Positions 1 through 7,548 of a stretch of DNA of 17,824 nucleotides are shown here, piece by piece. Below the pieces are notes generated by a model, which made no database searches, was not told the origin of the DNA, and saw only the letters and a list, made by a program, of their open reading frames with translations. The stretch comes from Clostridia bacterium (GTDB lineage Bacteria > Bacillota > Clostridia > Oscillospirales > CAG-272): positions 1-17,824 of the forward strand of contig CAADYQ010000150.1 in NCBI GenBank assembly GCA_900753295.1, read 5' to 3'. A program made the translations under genes and the position numbers. Positions within the stretch are counted from its first letter, which is position 1. Each line of letters starts with the position of its first letter.

Positions 1-30
1 GCACGCCTCGCTTTGTTTTTTATTGTCCTG

Positions 31-1002
31 TCAATTGTTTGTTATGGCAACATATCCGTCCGGAACGGTTATGCCAAGCTCGCGGCAATGGTCCGCCATG
101 TATTTTTTGGTGAGATCCTTGGAGTATTCGATAGCCATCTTAGCGGGATCGGCTCCGTTTACAAGTATCTCGTATGCCATTTCACCGGCTTTGTAGCCGA
201 TATCGTAGTAGCTTATCGAAAGCGTTGCGATACCGCATTTTTCGCATATGCCCTGTTCGCCGGCAATAAGCGGGATCTTGGCAGGCTCGAGAACGTTGTT
301 TATCGCGGGACCGTTTGAAGCAACGGTGTTATCGGTCGGTGCGAATATCGCATCGCACTCTGCCGCCGCCTGCTGCGTCACGGCAGTAACATCGTTGGTG
401 TCAACAAAGGTGAATTCCTTGCATTCAAAGCCGAGAGCCTTCAGCTTTTCCTGCATAACGGTAGACTGGAATTTTGAATTGGGCTCGGAGGAGCAGTAGA
501 GAATGCCTACCATCTTCGCGTTCGGCACCAGCTCCTTGATCATAGCCGCCTGCTGTTCAAGAGGAGCAAGATCGGCGGTTCCGGTGACATTGAATCCGGT
601 CGTACCGTTCCAGTCCTTTATATCGAGCGCGGTCGCGTAATCTGTTATCGATGTGGCAACTATCGGAATTGTGTCGGTAGCCTGTGCCGCGGCGCTGAGA
701 GCGCCCGTGGCGTTTGCCATAATAAGATCGACCTTATCCGAGACGAATTTCGAACATATCGTCGTGCAGTTGGTCGCTTCACCGGAAGCATTCTGCAGGT
801 CAAATCTGACTTTATCGCCCAGCTTGTCCTTGAGCGCCTTCATGAATCCGTTTGTCGCCGCATCGAGCGCATCATGCTGTGCAAGCTGACAGATACCTAC
901 GACATAGGTATCCTTCTTTTCGGTTTTGCATCCTGTAAAGCAAAAAGCCATCAACATCAGCGCAAGTGCCGCCGATATTATTTTTTTCACTGAGGTCTTC
1001 AT
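31..1002 (-). CDS. ABC transporter substrate-binding lipoprotein, COG2984/TrpX type
   Basis: A complete 323-residue protein. Residues 1-25 are a lipoprotein signal: a Lys-rich start, a hydrophobic core, and a Cys at 25 in the context FTGC. The mature part starts with VGICQLAQHDALDAA, the hallmark opening of the COG2984 (DUF534) binding proteins, a periplasmic-binding-protein type I fold. Members capture small ligands, in some cases predicted to be tryptophan or other amino acids, for a permease and an ATPase encoded next door. Those partners would lie left of base 31, outside the window. The start is supported by AGGAG at 1009-1013, six bases upstream of ATG, and by a consensus promoter further up. 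I see no T-box or other known leader, so an amino-acid substrate is unproven. Family call is firm; ligand unknown. Confidence 0.9.
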   Translation of the reverse strand: MKTSVKKIISAALALMLMAFCFTGCKTEKKDTYVVGICQLAQHDALDAATNGFMKALKDKLGDKVRFDLQNASGEATNCTTICSKFVSDKVDLIMANATGALSAAAQATDTIPIVATSITDYATALDIKDWNGTTGFNVTGTADLAPLEQQAAMIKELVPNAKMVGILYCSSEPNSKFQSTVMQEKLKALGFECKEFTFVDTNDVTAVTQQAAAECDAIFAPTDNTVASNGPAINNVLEPAKIPLIAGEQGICEKCGIATLSISYYDIGYKAGEMAYEILVNGADPAKMAIEYSKDLTKKYMADHCRELGITVPDGYVAITNN

Positions 1003-1062
1003 TTTTTACTCCTGAATCGGAAAATTTGTATCATCGCGGGGCAAGCCCCTCAAAGTGACACT

Positions 1063-1091
1063 ATTATACACTGCTTTTTGCAACTTGTCAA
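1063..1091 (-). promoter_or_regulatory. Sigma-A promoter of the COG2984 binding-protein gene
   Basis: Read on the minus strand, TTGACA (1086-1091) and TATAAT (1063-1068) are separated by exactly 17 bases, a full consensus match. Transcription would start near 1056 and leave a leader of about 50 bases. The leader carries a short hairpin at 1038-1049 (GGGGC/GCCCC) that is not followed by a U-run, so it is not an obvious attenuator. The promoter shows this gene can be transcribed separately from the upstream DeoR-Eis pair. Confidence 0.8.
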
Positions 1092-1111
1092 GATGAAATT
1101 GCATATTCAGG

Positions 1112-1155
1112 CGCAAAAATAAAGTTTTTTTGCGAGTTTTGCAAGCGCACTTGCA
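1112..1155 (-). terminator. Possible terminator or hairpin pair after the Eis-like gene
   Basis: Just past the Eis-like stop codon are two small dyads. The first is TGCAAG/CTTGCA with a four-base loop (1140-1155). The second is CGCAAAAA/TTTTTGCG with a seven-base loop (1112-1134). Read on the minus strand the second dyad ends in a T-rich arm, but no free T-run follows it. This could be a weak intrinsic terminator that insulates the next promoter, or a protein-binding site. The call is tentative. Confidence 0.35.
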
Positions 1156-1163
1156 TTTTTGCA

Positions 1164-2393
1164 TCAAATATAATCCGAAATATATGGTATTTTGTGCAAG
1201 AGAAGGTCGTCAAGACGTTCAACGTCCTCGCGCGTACCGGTGATGCGTTCGACCTCGTAAAGTCGTTCGGCTGTCTTATATCCGAGAAGAAGCGTCGTAA
1301 GCGATGCTATCGACATTCCAACGCTGATGTCCGGTGCATCTTCGGTAACACTGCATCTGCCGTTTTTGAAAAGAACATTGATCTTTCGGTTGTTCCACGG
1401 CAGCAGCTCGTCGGTGATATCAAAGCCGACCACTGTCGGCTTTTCGTCCGGCTCGCACGGATATTTGCGGAAGAACTGCTCGATGTCCGTTATTCTACCC
1501 ATGCAGTACGGGCGGATAATTTCCTTGATATCTCCGTCATCCATTTCAAATGCGATCGGCTCGCTGAAATACGTATTGCCTCTTATTTCGTCTATCATCG
1601 ATTCGTGGGCGCGGATGTATTCCCAAAGTCCGTTATGCGCTTCGCGGTTAAGATAGATCATTTCCTTTATGTGCATAACATCCGATTTTATCAGATAAAC
1701 CATATATCCGCACGCGGCGCCATCCTTATTATAATAAATCGCTACATATGTATCGTCCTCGTCCCAACGCCAGTATTCCTCCCATGCGAGCGAATTTCTG
1801 AAGAGACATCCGTGCGTTACGGAGGCAAATTCAGAGTGCAGACGGTGAAAATCCTCGTTGTCCCAATCGACGCGTCGCACATAGCCGTCCACAAGTGATT
1901 TCCGCGGGAGCTGACGGTCCTTCACGACATATGATATCTTGTTGGATACTATCTCCCAGCCGAGACGGTGGTAAAGCGGTATTGAATAAGGGTAGAGGAG
2001 CGCAAACGGACGTCCGCTGCTGCGCATATTCGTAAGGCTTTGTATCATCAGCCGCTTCATTATGCCGTGGCCGGAATATTCCGGGTAGGTGCAAACGCTC
2101 GTTACAAAGCCGACGGGGAAGACCGCCCCGTAAATGTTCATATCGAGCGGATACACAGCGAACTGTGAAACGAGCTTGTCGTTGTCAAAGCACCCAAGCA
2201 CGTTGGCGCGTTGGAGCACCGGGAACTTTGACTGCTTTATTTCATCATCGCGCCAGCCCGATTCGGCAAGGTCCTGCTCCGTTACCTGAAATGCATAACG
2301 CAAAAGCGCATTATACTGATCGAGGTCTGACGGCGATGTGGTAAGGTGTCTGAAATGATATGAATTGATATTGTATGTATTGCCGTTCTGCAT
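1164..2393 (-). CDS. Eis-like GNAT N-acetyltransferase
   Basis: A 409-residue cytosolic acetyltransferase of the Eis family: an N-terminal GNAT domain, a second degenerate GNAT-like part, and a C-terminal SCP2-like domain. Visible marks are the beta4 and acetyl-CoA loop at residues 95-115 (VGFVTSVCTYP, then YSGHGIMKRL) and the Eis-type YHRLGWE at 141-147, whose Tyr matches the region of the family's catalytic tyrosine. The length agrees with Eis proteins, about 400 residues. Known Eis enzymes transfer acetyl groups to amines of aminoglycosides, peptides or polyamines; the substrate here is unknown. The start lies two bases after the DeoR stop, with AAAGGA inside the end of that gene, so the two are probably co-transcribed and translationally coupled. 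Such a regulator-acetyltransferase pair is unusual, and it faces a catabolic operon with an aminotransferase. Confidence 0.85.
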   Translation of the reverse strand: MQNGNTYNINSYHFRHLTTSPSDLDQYNALLRYAFQVTEQDLAESGWRDDEIKQSKFPVLQRANVLGCFDNDKLVSQFAVYPLDMNIYGAVFPVGFVTSVCTYPEYSGHGIMKRLMIQSLTNMRSSGRPFALLYPYSIPLYHRLGWEIVSNKISYVVKDRQLPRKSLVDGYVRRVDWDNEDFHRLHSEFASVTHGCLFRNSLAWEEYWRWDEDDTYVAIYYNKDGAACGYMVYLIKSDVMHIKEMIYLNREAHNGLWEYIRAHESMIDEIRGNTYFSEPIAFEMDDGDIKEIIRPYCMGRITDIEQFFRKYPCEPDEKPTVVGFDITDELLPWNNRKINVLFKNGRCSVTEDAPDISVGMSIASLTTLLLGYKTAERLYEVERITGTREDVERLDDLLLHKIPYISDYI

Positions 2394-2395
2394 TG

Positions 2396-3235
2396 TTATG
2401 ATCCTTTAATTTCTGTTGTTATGATCTTTATTCCGCATTCCTCGAGCGAGGTGCGCACATTATCGCCGATGCCGTCATCTGTAACTATGCAATCGACCTC
2501 CGATAGCGGGGCGTAGCTCACTCCCGACGGGCGGCGGTATTTTGATGAATCCGCGAGCAATACGCGGTATGAAGAGTTCTGTGTTACAAGGCGGTCTATC
2601 CCGGCGGTGCTGAAATCGCCCGCAAGCAGACCGTCGTCTGCCGAATAGCCGTCAACGCCTATAAAGCACTTTGCGAACCGCAGGGCAGATACAGCCCTCT
2701 CGGTCAGATATCCGCAAAAATCACGCTGTGCCGCGCGGTATTCGCCGCCGAGCAGTATGACCTTCATGTGGTCGCGCAAAAGCTCAAAATTCACAAGCGA
2801 ATGCGTTATCACGGTACACGATGCAAGACGCTCCGCGTCGGCTGCGGGTTGCTCTCCCGGATCTTCGATAGCCGCATCGCGGAAAACATCCGCCATAGCT
2901 GCGCCGAGTGACATGACCGTCGTCCCGGAGTCAAGATAGATCACCTCGCCCGCCTTGATGAGACTTAATGCCGCCCTGCCTATCGCCGCTTTCTCGGCGG
3001 GATTTTCAAGCTGCACGCGGTCAAAAAGGTAGCTTTCGCTGCCGGAAGAACGTCCAGTGCAGCAAATTCCTCCGTAAGCGCGTATGCCTTCGCCCTCAGC
3101 TTCAAGTTGCGCAAAAAGACGGCGTACGGTGGATTCGGATACACCGAGCGTCCTCATTGCATCCTCAACGGACAGTTTCTTTGACGTTCTCAGCATCTTC
3201 AACACATTTTGCTTTCTTATATCACTGCTTTTCAT
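2396..3235 (-). CDS. DeoR/GlpR-family transcriptional regulator
   Basis: A 279-residue repressor-type protein. Residues 5-55 form the N-terminal winged helix-turn-helix (NVLKMLRTSKKLSVEDAMRTLG, with SESTVRRLF as the recognition helix), followed by the family's YGGI. The C-terminal DeoRC sensor domain is recognised by VIYLDSGTT near 98-106, VITHS, and the FIGVDGYSADDGL stretch. DeoRC domains usually bind a phosphorylated sugar intermediate, which relieves repression. The protein is slightly longer than typical (about 250-260) because of an insert near residues 118-130. It is divergent from the eight-gene sugar operon, with consensus promoters on both sides of the shared region, so it is the natural local regulator of that operon. 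AAAGGAAG at 3245-3252 supports this ATG. Confidence 0.93.
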   Translation of the reverse strand: MKSSDIRKQNVLKMLRTSKKLSVEDAMRTLGVSESTVRRLFAQLEAEGEGIRAYGGICCTGRSSGSESYLFDRVQLENPAEKAAIGRAALSLIKAGEVIYLDSGTTVMSLGAAMADVFRDAAIEDPGEQPAADAERLASCTVITHSLVNFELLRDHMKVILLGGEYRAAQRDFCGYLTERAVSALRFAKCFIGVDGYSADDGLLAGDFSTAGIDRLVTQNSSYRVLLADSSKYRRPSGVSYAPLSEVDCIVTDDGIGDNVRTSLEECGIKIITTEIKGS

Positions 3236-3285
3236 CCGACGGTGCTTCCTTTCACTCGTGCAATATAGCCCGGTAACTGTGTACT

Positions 3286-3314
3286 ATTATATTCGCGTTA
3301 TTGAGTTTTGTCAA
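3286..3314 (-). promoter_or_regulatory. Sigma-A promoter of the DeoR-Eis operon
   Basis: On the minus strand TTGACA (3309-3314) and TATAAT (3286-3291) are exactly 17 bases apart, a full consensus promoter. The start site would be near 3279, about 44 bases ahead of the DeoR ATG. It is divergent from the equally consensus plus-strand promoter about 100 bases away, a typical layout for a repressor controlling itself and a neighbouring operon. Confidence 0.8.
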
Positions 3315-3317
3315 GTT

Positions 3318-3354
3318 CTTTGTCCCACCGTGCGAGACGTTACGGGAGACAAAG
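3318..3354. promoter_or_regulatory. Imperfect dyad between the divergent promoters, candidate operator
   Basis: CTTTGTCCC (3318-3326) pairs with GGGAGACAAAG (3344-3354), leaving one bulged A. Inside it, CGT and ACG (3329-3331 and 3337-3339) can add pairing. It starts four bases from the -35 box of the DeoR promoter. Position and symmetry fit a repressor site, but no second copy was identified, so the assignment is inferred from location only. Confidence 0.35.
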
Positions 3355-3381
3355 CGACAGAAACGCGCATTTTTCGCGTGT

Positions 3382-3395
3382 GATTTGAACAAATC
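3382..3395. promoter_or_regulatory. 14-base dyad upstream of the sugar-operon promoter, candidate operator
   Basis: GATTTG and CAAATC form perfect six-base arms around AA, 13 bases upstream of the -35 box of the plus-strand promoter. Compact symmetric sites of this size are common operators. It could bind the divergent DeoR-family protein or an activator. It does not match the catabolite-control (cre) consensus. Confidence 0.4.
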
Positions 3396-3408
3396 GGTCA
3401 ATTTTCTA

Positions 3409-3437
3409 TTGACAACACAGCCGCGCGGGGGTATAAT
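3409..3437 (+). promoter_or_regulatory. Sigma-A promoter of the eight-gene sugar operon
   Basis: TTGACA (3409-3414) and TATAAT (3432-3437) have a 17-base spacer, a perfect consensus. The start site should be near 3444, giving a leader of about 55 bases. TGTAT/ATACA (3446-3460), an imperfect 15-base dyad, lies over the first transcribed bases and could be a repressor site. A promoter this strong for a catabolic operon implies tight repression when substrate is absent. Confidence 0.85.
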
Positions 3438-3499
3438 TACCTTGATGTATTGTAGATACAGTAAAACTATCATCCAAAAGAGAAAGGCAGGAAACGACC

Positions 3500-4996
3500 A
3501 TGAAAACAAAACTGAACCGAAAGCTGCTTGCATTACTGCTTGCAATACCTATGATCCTCGCCGCATTTGCGGGATGTGCAAATGACACAGGCAACGGTGA
3601 GGGATCGACCACCGCATCCCCGACGGCATCCACGAGCGCGCCCGCAGAGCAGGAGACCGAGCCGGCATTCATTGATGCCGATTTCGGAAAGTCCGTATTT
3701 ACGGTCTACGGCAGAGGCGAAGGCGAAGCAAGCTACCCCGGCGTTTACATTGATACCGACGATGTGACCGACAATATGGGACAGAAGGTGCGCGAGCGCA
3801 ACTCGATAGTTGAGCAGAAATACAACATTGATATTGATTTCATGCGCGATCCCACACCTTATAAAAACATAGGCAGGCTTATCGATGCCGGCGACGCGAA
3901 CTTCGATCTTATTCTCGACCGCCGCTCTTATCTCAGCTCGCTTGCACAGTCTGGATACCTTAAGGATTTCAACACGCTCGACCATGTAGACTTTTCAAAG
4001 CCGTGGTGGGATGCAAACTGCGCCGAGGGCTACGATGTCGCAGGTAAGCTCTTCTTTATGGTAAATGACGTAAGCGTCAGCAACCTTGCCGGTACGCGCT
4101 TCCTTTACTTCAACAAGGCGCTCATCGAAAACTACCAGCTTGAAAGCCCTTACGATCTTGTCAAGTCCGATAAATGGACGCTCGACAAGATGCTTGAGAT
4201 GGTCAAGGCTGTCAACACCGACAACGGCGACGGCGTATGGGACGGTCAGGATGTTTACGGATATCTTGCCGAAACGGGTGAAGGAAACGGAACGATAATC
4301 CACCTGCTTGTCGGATGCGGAATAAAGTACACCGAAAAATCCGAGGATGGTTCGATAGTCAGCAACGCATACAGTGAAAAAACGCTCAGCATAGTCGAAA
4401 AGGTCCACGAGGTATTTGAAAACAGCACCGCCACGCTTACATATAATAAATGCGCGAGCGGAGCCGATACATCCGGATTTGCCAACATATACAACTATGG
4501 ACGTTCTCTGTTCGCGACCGACCACTTTCTCTTTGTGCAGAACGGTATGCTCATATCCGATCAGTTCAAGGATATGTCAAAGGGCTACGGCGTGGCTCCC
4601 AACCCGAAATACGATGCCGAGCAGACGAGCTACTATCACAAGATGGATAAATACTCGCTCATCTGGGCGATTCCCAACACAAAGACGCTGGACGTCGATC
4701 GTCTGGGTATCGTAATGGAATACTGGGCATATCAGTCCTCTCGTACCGTTATGCCCGCCTTCTACGAAGTGGTAATAAAATTCCGCCGTGCTACCGATGC
4801 AGATGCTCACCAGATGCTTGATATAATCAAGGGTTCTATAAGATATGACATAAGTGAGCTCTTCAATACTGCGATAACATCAACGATATGGAAGGGCTAC
4901 ACCTCCGGAAATCTCACTTCGATGTGGAACCAGAACAAAAAAGCAATTGATGCATCGATAGATATGTTTTATCAAAAGATAAGCGAGCTGAAATAA
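3500..4996 (+). CDS. Extracellular solute-binding lipoprotein, family 1 (sugar ABC type)
   Basis: A 498-residue lipoprotein. The signal peptide covers residues 1-25 with Cys 26 in FAGC as the lipidation site, followed by a low-complexity Thr/Ser/Ala/Glu linker to about residue 53. The rest resembles COG1653 binding proteins, especially the long LplA-like forms of clostridia. Their C-terminal pattern is visible: an EYWAYQSSR stretch, FYEVVIKFRR, a MLDIIKG segment and a final helix. It should catch an oligosaccharide or sugar derivative outside the membrane. It is the first gene of the operon, behind a strong promoter and a purine-rich ribosome site (AAAGGCAGGA, 3484-3493). No permease or ATPase gene follows, so it must use a transporter encoded elsewhere or act as a sensor. 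Ligand unknown. Confidence 0.9.
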   Translation: MKTKLNRKLLALLLAIPMILAAFAGCANDTGNGEGSTTASPTASTSAPAEQETEPAFIDADFGKSVFTVYGRGEGEASYPGVYIDTDDVTDNMGQKVRERNSIVEQKYNIDIDFMRDPTPYKNIGRLIDAGDANFDLILDRRSYLSSLAQSGYLKDFNTLDHVDFSKPWWDANCAEGYDVAGKLFFMVNDVSVSNLAGTRFLYFNKALIENYQLESPYDLVKSDKWTLDKMLEMVKAVNTDNGDGVWDGQDVYGYLAETGEGNGTIIHLLVGCGIKYTEKSEDGSIVSNAYSEKTLSIVEKVHEVFENSTATLTYNKCASGADTSGFANIYNYGRSLFATDHFLFVQNGMLISDQFKDMSKGYGVAPNPKYDAEQTSYYHKMDKYSLIWAIPNTKTLDVDRLGIVMEYWAYQSSRTVMPAFYEVVIKFRRATDADAHQMLDIIKGSIRYDISELFNTAITSTIWKGYTSGNLTSMWNQNKKAIDASIDMFYQKISELK

Positions 4997-5020
4997 ACAG
5001 TTCTTCTGAAAGGATGTAAA

Positions 5021-6346
5021 ATGGAAAACAATATAATAAGAGTAGGCGTGTTCGGCGGACGGCGCGGGTGCGCATACATCAAATGTCTTAAGTATGTAGA
5101 CAATGTTCGCGTCACTGCGATATGCGACAAGGAGGAAAAGCGTCGCAACGACGCCGTTGCCGCCTGCGAATATCAGACCGACGTGACCCCTGTCGTTTTT
5201 GATGATTACGAGGATTTTATAACCTCCGGACTTTTTGACGCGCTCATACTGTGCAATTACTTCAATGAACATGCCGCTGTCGCAATACGTGCGCTCGGAA
5301 TGGGCATCCATGTTTTCAGCGAAACGATAGCTGCGGCGACCATGGCGGAGTGCGTTGCACTCTGCCGGGCTGCGGAGAAGAGCAATGCAATATATCAGCT
5401 TGCTGAAAACTATCCCTTCACACGCGGCGCTCTTGAAATGAAGCGCCTTTACGAGGGCGGCACGCTCGGTAAGGTCATATTTGCCGAGGGCGAATATGTG
5501 CATCCCATGAGCCCCTCCGAAACGCGTCAGTACACAGGAGCCGCGGTAAACGGTCAGTTCCATTGGCGCCGCTATCTGCCCGCGACCTACTATTGCTCGC
5601 ACGCCATAGCCCCGCTTATGTATATGACAGGGGAAATGCCGAAGAAGGTCATCGGCAAAACGGTAAAGTCAAGCGATGAGCAGCTTGAAAAATACGGTCG
5701 TCTGCGCGCGGACGCTGTCGGTGTTATGCTCGTCGAAACAGACGGCGGTGCATTGTTCCGTGTGAACGGTTCATCCTACATGGCTCCGCACGGTAACTGG
5801 TACCGCCTCTCCTGCGAGGAGGGCGCGTGCGAAACAGTGCGCGGACAGTCCAAAATGGTACGCCTTGCGTACAATAAATGGTCGATCCCCGAGGGAGCCG
5901 AGCACGATGTGACATACGAGGCACAGTGGCAGGCGGATGCGGAAAAAGCCGATGCGTGCGGTCACGGCGGTGGAGATTATTGGGTCCTCGAGCAGTTCTT
6001 CGATTCGATAAGAGCCGGCAAGCCCGGATTCCTCAATGTATACCGCGCAACTGCCATGGCAGCGGTCGGCATCCTCGGATGGCGTTCGGTGCTTGACGGT
6101 TCACGCGAATATACTATCCCCGATTTTTCAAAGGAATCGGAGCGCATAGCATGGGAGGCGGACGATCTGTCCCCCTTTCCCGCGTCGGGAAGACCGAATA
6201 TGATACCCTACACCTCGGTACCTGTGTCTGCGGATGTTGTAAAGAATATACTTGCGCATGAAGCTCCCGCTTCAACAGGCAAGACCGAGTCGGAAATAGA
6301 AGCCGAGTCAAAGAATTTCGGCGAAAGCAATGTGGTCATAAAGTAA
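5021..6346 (+). CDS. Gfo/Idh/MocA-family oxidoreductase lacking the EKP lysine
   Basis: A 441-residue protein with an N-terminal Rossmann fold (VGVFGGRRG at 8-16, acidic residue in ICDKEEKR near 36) and the C-terminal alpha/beta domain of the family. Most family members carry E-K-P after the fifth strand, with Lys as catalytic proton donor or acceptor. Here that position reads SETIAAATMAE (100-110), so the Lys is Thr. Other conserved-looking blocks are LAENYPF (127-133), YYCSHAIAPLMY (190-201) and GHGGGDYW (314-321). It probably acts on a sugar or sugar derivative using NAD(P), perhaps by non-standard chemistry. AAAGGATG at 5010-5017 supports the start. It ends in a one-base overlap with a second family member. 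The family is clear; reaction unknown. Confidence 0.88.
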   Translation: MENNIIRVGVFGGRRGCAYIKCLKYVDNVRVTAICDKEEKRRNDAVAACEYQTDVTPVVFDDYEDFITSGLFDALILCNYFNEHAAVAIRALGMGIHVFSETIAAATMAECVALCRAAEKSNAIYQLAENYPFTRGALEMKRLYEGGTLGKVIFAEGEYVHPMSPSETRQYTGAAVNGQFHWRRYLPATYYCSHAIAPLMYMTGEMPKKVIGKTVKSSDEQLEKYGRLRADAVGVMLVETDGGALFRVNGSSYMAPHGNWYRLSCEEGACETVRGQSKMVRLAYNKWSIPEGAEHDVTYEAQWQADAEKADACGHGGGDYWVLEQFFDSIRAGKPGFLNVYRATAMAAVGILGWRSVLDGSREYTIPDFSKESERIAWEADDLSPFPASGRPNMIPYTSVPVSADVVKNILAHEAPASTGKTESEIEAESKNFGESNVVIK

Positions 6347-7506
6347 TGGAAAAACGTAAAACCGTAAAATTCGGAGTTGTGGGATGCGGACTGATGGGAA
6401 GGGAGTTCGCCTCTGCCGCTGCGAGGTGGTGCCACCTTGCGGCTGATCTGCCGCGTCCCGAGATCGTTGCCGTGTGCGATCTGAATGAAAGCGCGCGCGC
6501 GTGGTTCACCGATAATTTTTCATCGGTGCATCTCTCGACTTCGGATCTCGGCGAGCTTCTCGCCGATCCCGAAGTCGAAGCGGTATATTGTGCCGTTCCC
6601 CACAATCTGCATGAGAAATTTTATACCGCAATTATAAATTCGGATAAGCACCTTATGGGCGAAAAGCCTTTCGGCATAGATCTTGCCGCTAACCGCGCGA
6701 TCGTAAATGCCATAAAGGCGCATCCGGGGAAGATAGTTCGTTGCTCAAGCGAATTCCCTTATTATCCCGCGGCGCAGGAGCTGATAAAGAAAATAACGGA
6801 AGGGAAGTTCGGCAAGCTGATAGAAGTGCGTTCTTCCTTCTGCCACTCAAGCGATATGGATACGCAAAAGCCCATCAACTGGAAACGCCGCATTGAAACC
6901 AACGGCGAGTACGGCTGTATGGGGGATCTCGGTCTGCACACCGAGCATCTTCCGTTCCGCATGGGCTGGATACCCGAAAGCGTTTACGCTAACCTCAGTA
7001 AGATCATAACCCGCCGTCCGGACGGTCACGGCGGATATGCCGACTGCCTTACATGGGACAACGCGCGTCTTGATTGCCGCGTCCCGGACGGCAACGGCGG
7101 ATATTTCCCGATGTATCTTGAGACCAAACGCCTTTGCCCCGGCGCTACCAACCGATGGAGCATCGAAGTTGACGGACTTGATTATTCCGCACGCTTTTCT
7201 ACGGACGATCCCGGCGCGTTCTGGTACACGGAAGCGGTCGGACGTGAGCAGGCATGGTGCCGTCTCAATGTCGGATATAAGCCGATGATCCCGACGATAA
7301 CCGGCGGTATATTCGAATTCGGCTTTACAGACGCTATCCTTCAGATGTGGGGATCGTTCATCGCGGAGGTTGCCGGAATGAAGGAAGCGGCTCCGTTCGG
7401 CTGTGTATTGCCGGAGGAAACTGTACTTTCGCACAGAGTTCAGACTGCAGCGCTCGTCTCGCACCGCGAACACAGAAGCGTTATGCTTGACGAGATCCCA
7501 GAATGA
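6346..7506 (+). CDS. Gfo/Idh/MocA-family oxidoreductase (canonical active site)
   Basis: A 386-residue NAD(P)-dependent dehydrogenase of the inositol dehydrogenase / glucose-fructose oxidoreductase superfamily. The Rossmann motif is VVGCGLMG (11-18), with Asp in VAVCDLNES as the probable ribose-binding acidic residue. GEKPFG (105-110) gives the catalytic Lys 107, and GCMGDLGLHTEH (190-201) supplies the Asp 194 and His 198 of the family's D-x-x-x-H element. The expected reaction is oxidation or reduction of a hydroxyl or keto carbon on a sugar or cyclitol. Stop and start overlap as TAATG with the preceding paralogue and there is no good ribosome site, so translation likely depends on re-initiation and the two products may be needed together. 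Substrate unknown. Confidence 0.93.
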   Translation: MEKRKTVKFGVVGCGLMGREFASAAARWCHLAADLPRPEIVAVCDLNESARAWFTDNFSSVHLSTSDLGELLADPEVEAVYCAVPHNLHEKFYTAIINSDKHLMGEKPFGIDLAANRAIVNAIKAHPGKIVRCSSEFPYYPAAQELIKKITEGKFGKLIEVRSSFCHSSDMDTQKPINWKRRIETNGEYGCMGDLGLHTEHLPFRMGWIPESVYANLSKIITRRPDGHGGYADCLTWDNARLDCRVPDGNGGYFPMYLETKRLCPGATNRWSIEVDGLDYSARFSTDDPGAFWYTEAVGREQAWCRLNVGYKPMIPTITGGIFEFGFTDAILQMWGSFIAEVAGMKEAAPFGCVLPEETVLSHRVQTAALVSHREHRSVMLDEIPE

Positions 7507-7548
7507 TTTCCGGATACACACGTTAGTTATAAGGAAAGGAAACCGGAC

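Noticed and set aside
1038..1049. GGGGC/GCCCC hairpin in the leader of the COG2984 binding-protein gene as a riboswitch or attenuator
   Set aside because: It is a single short hairpin with no U-run, no T-box element and no known aptamer pattern.
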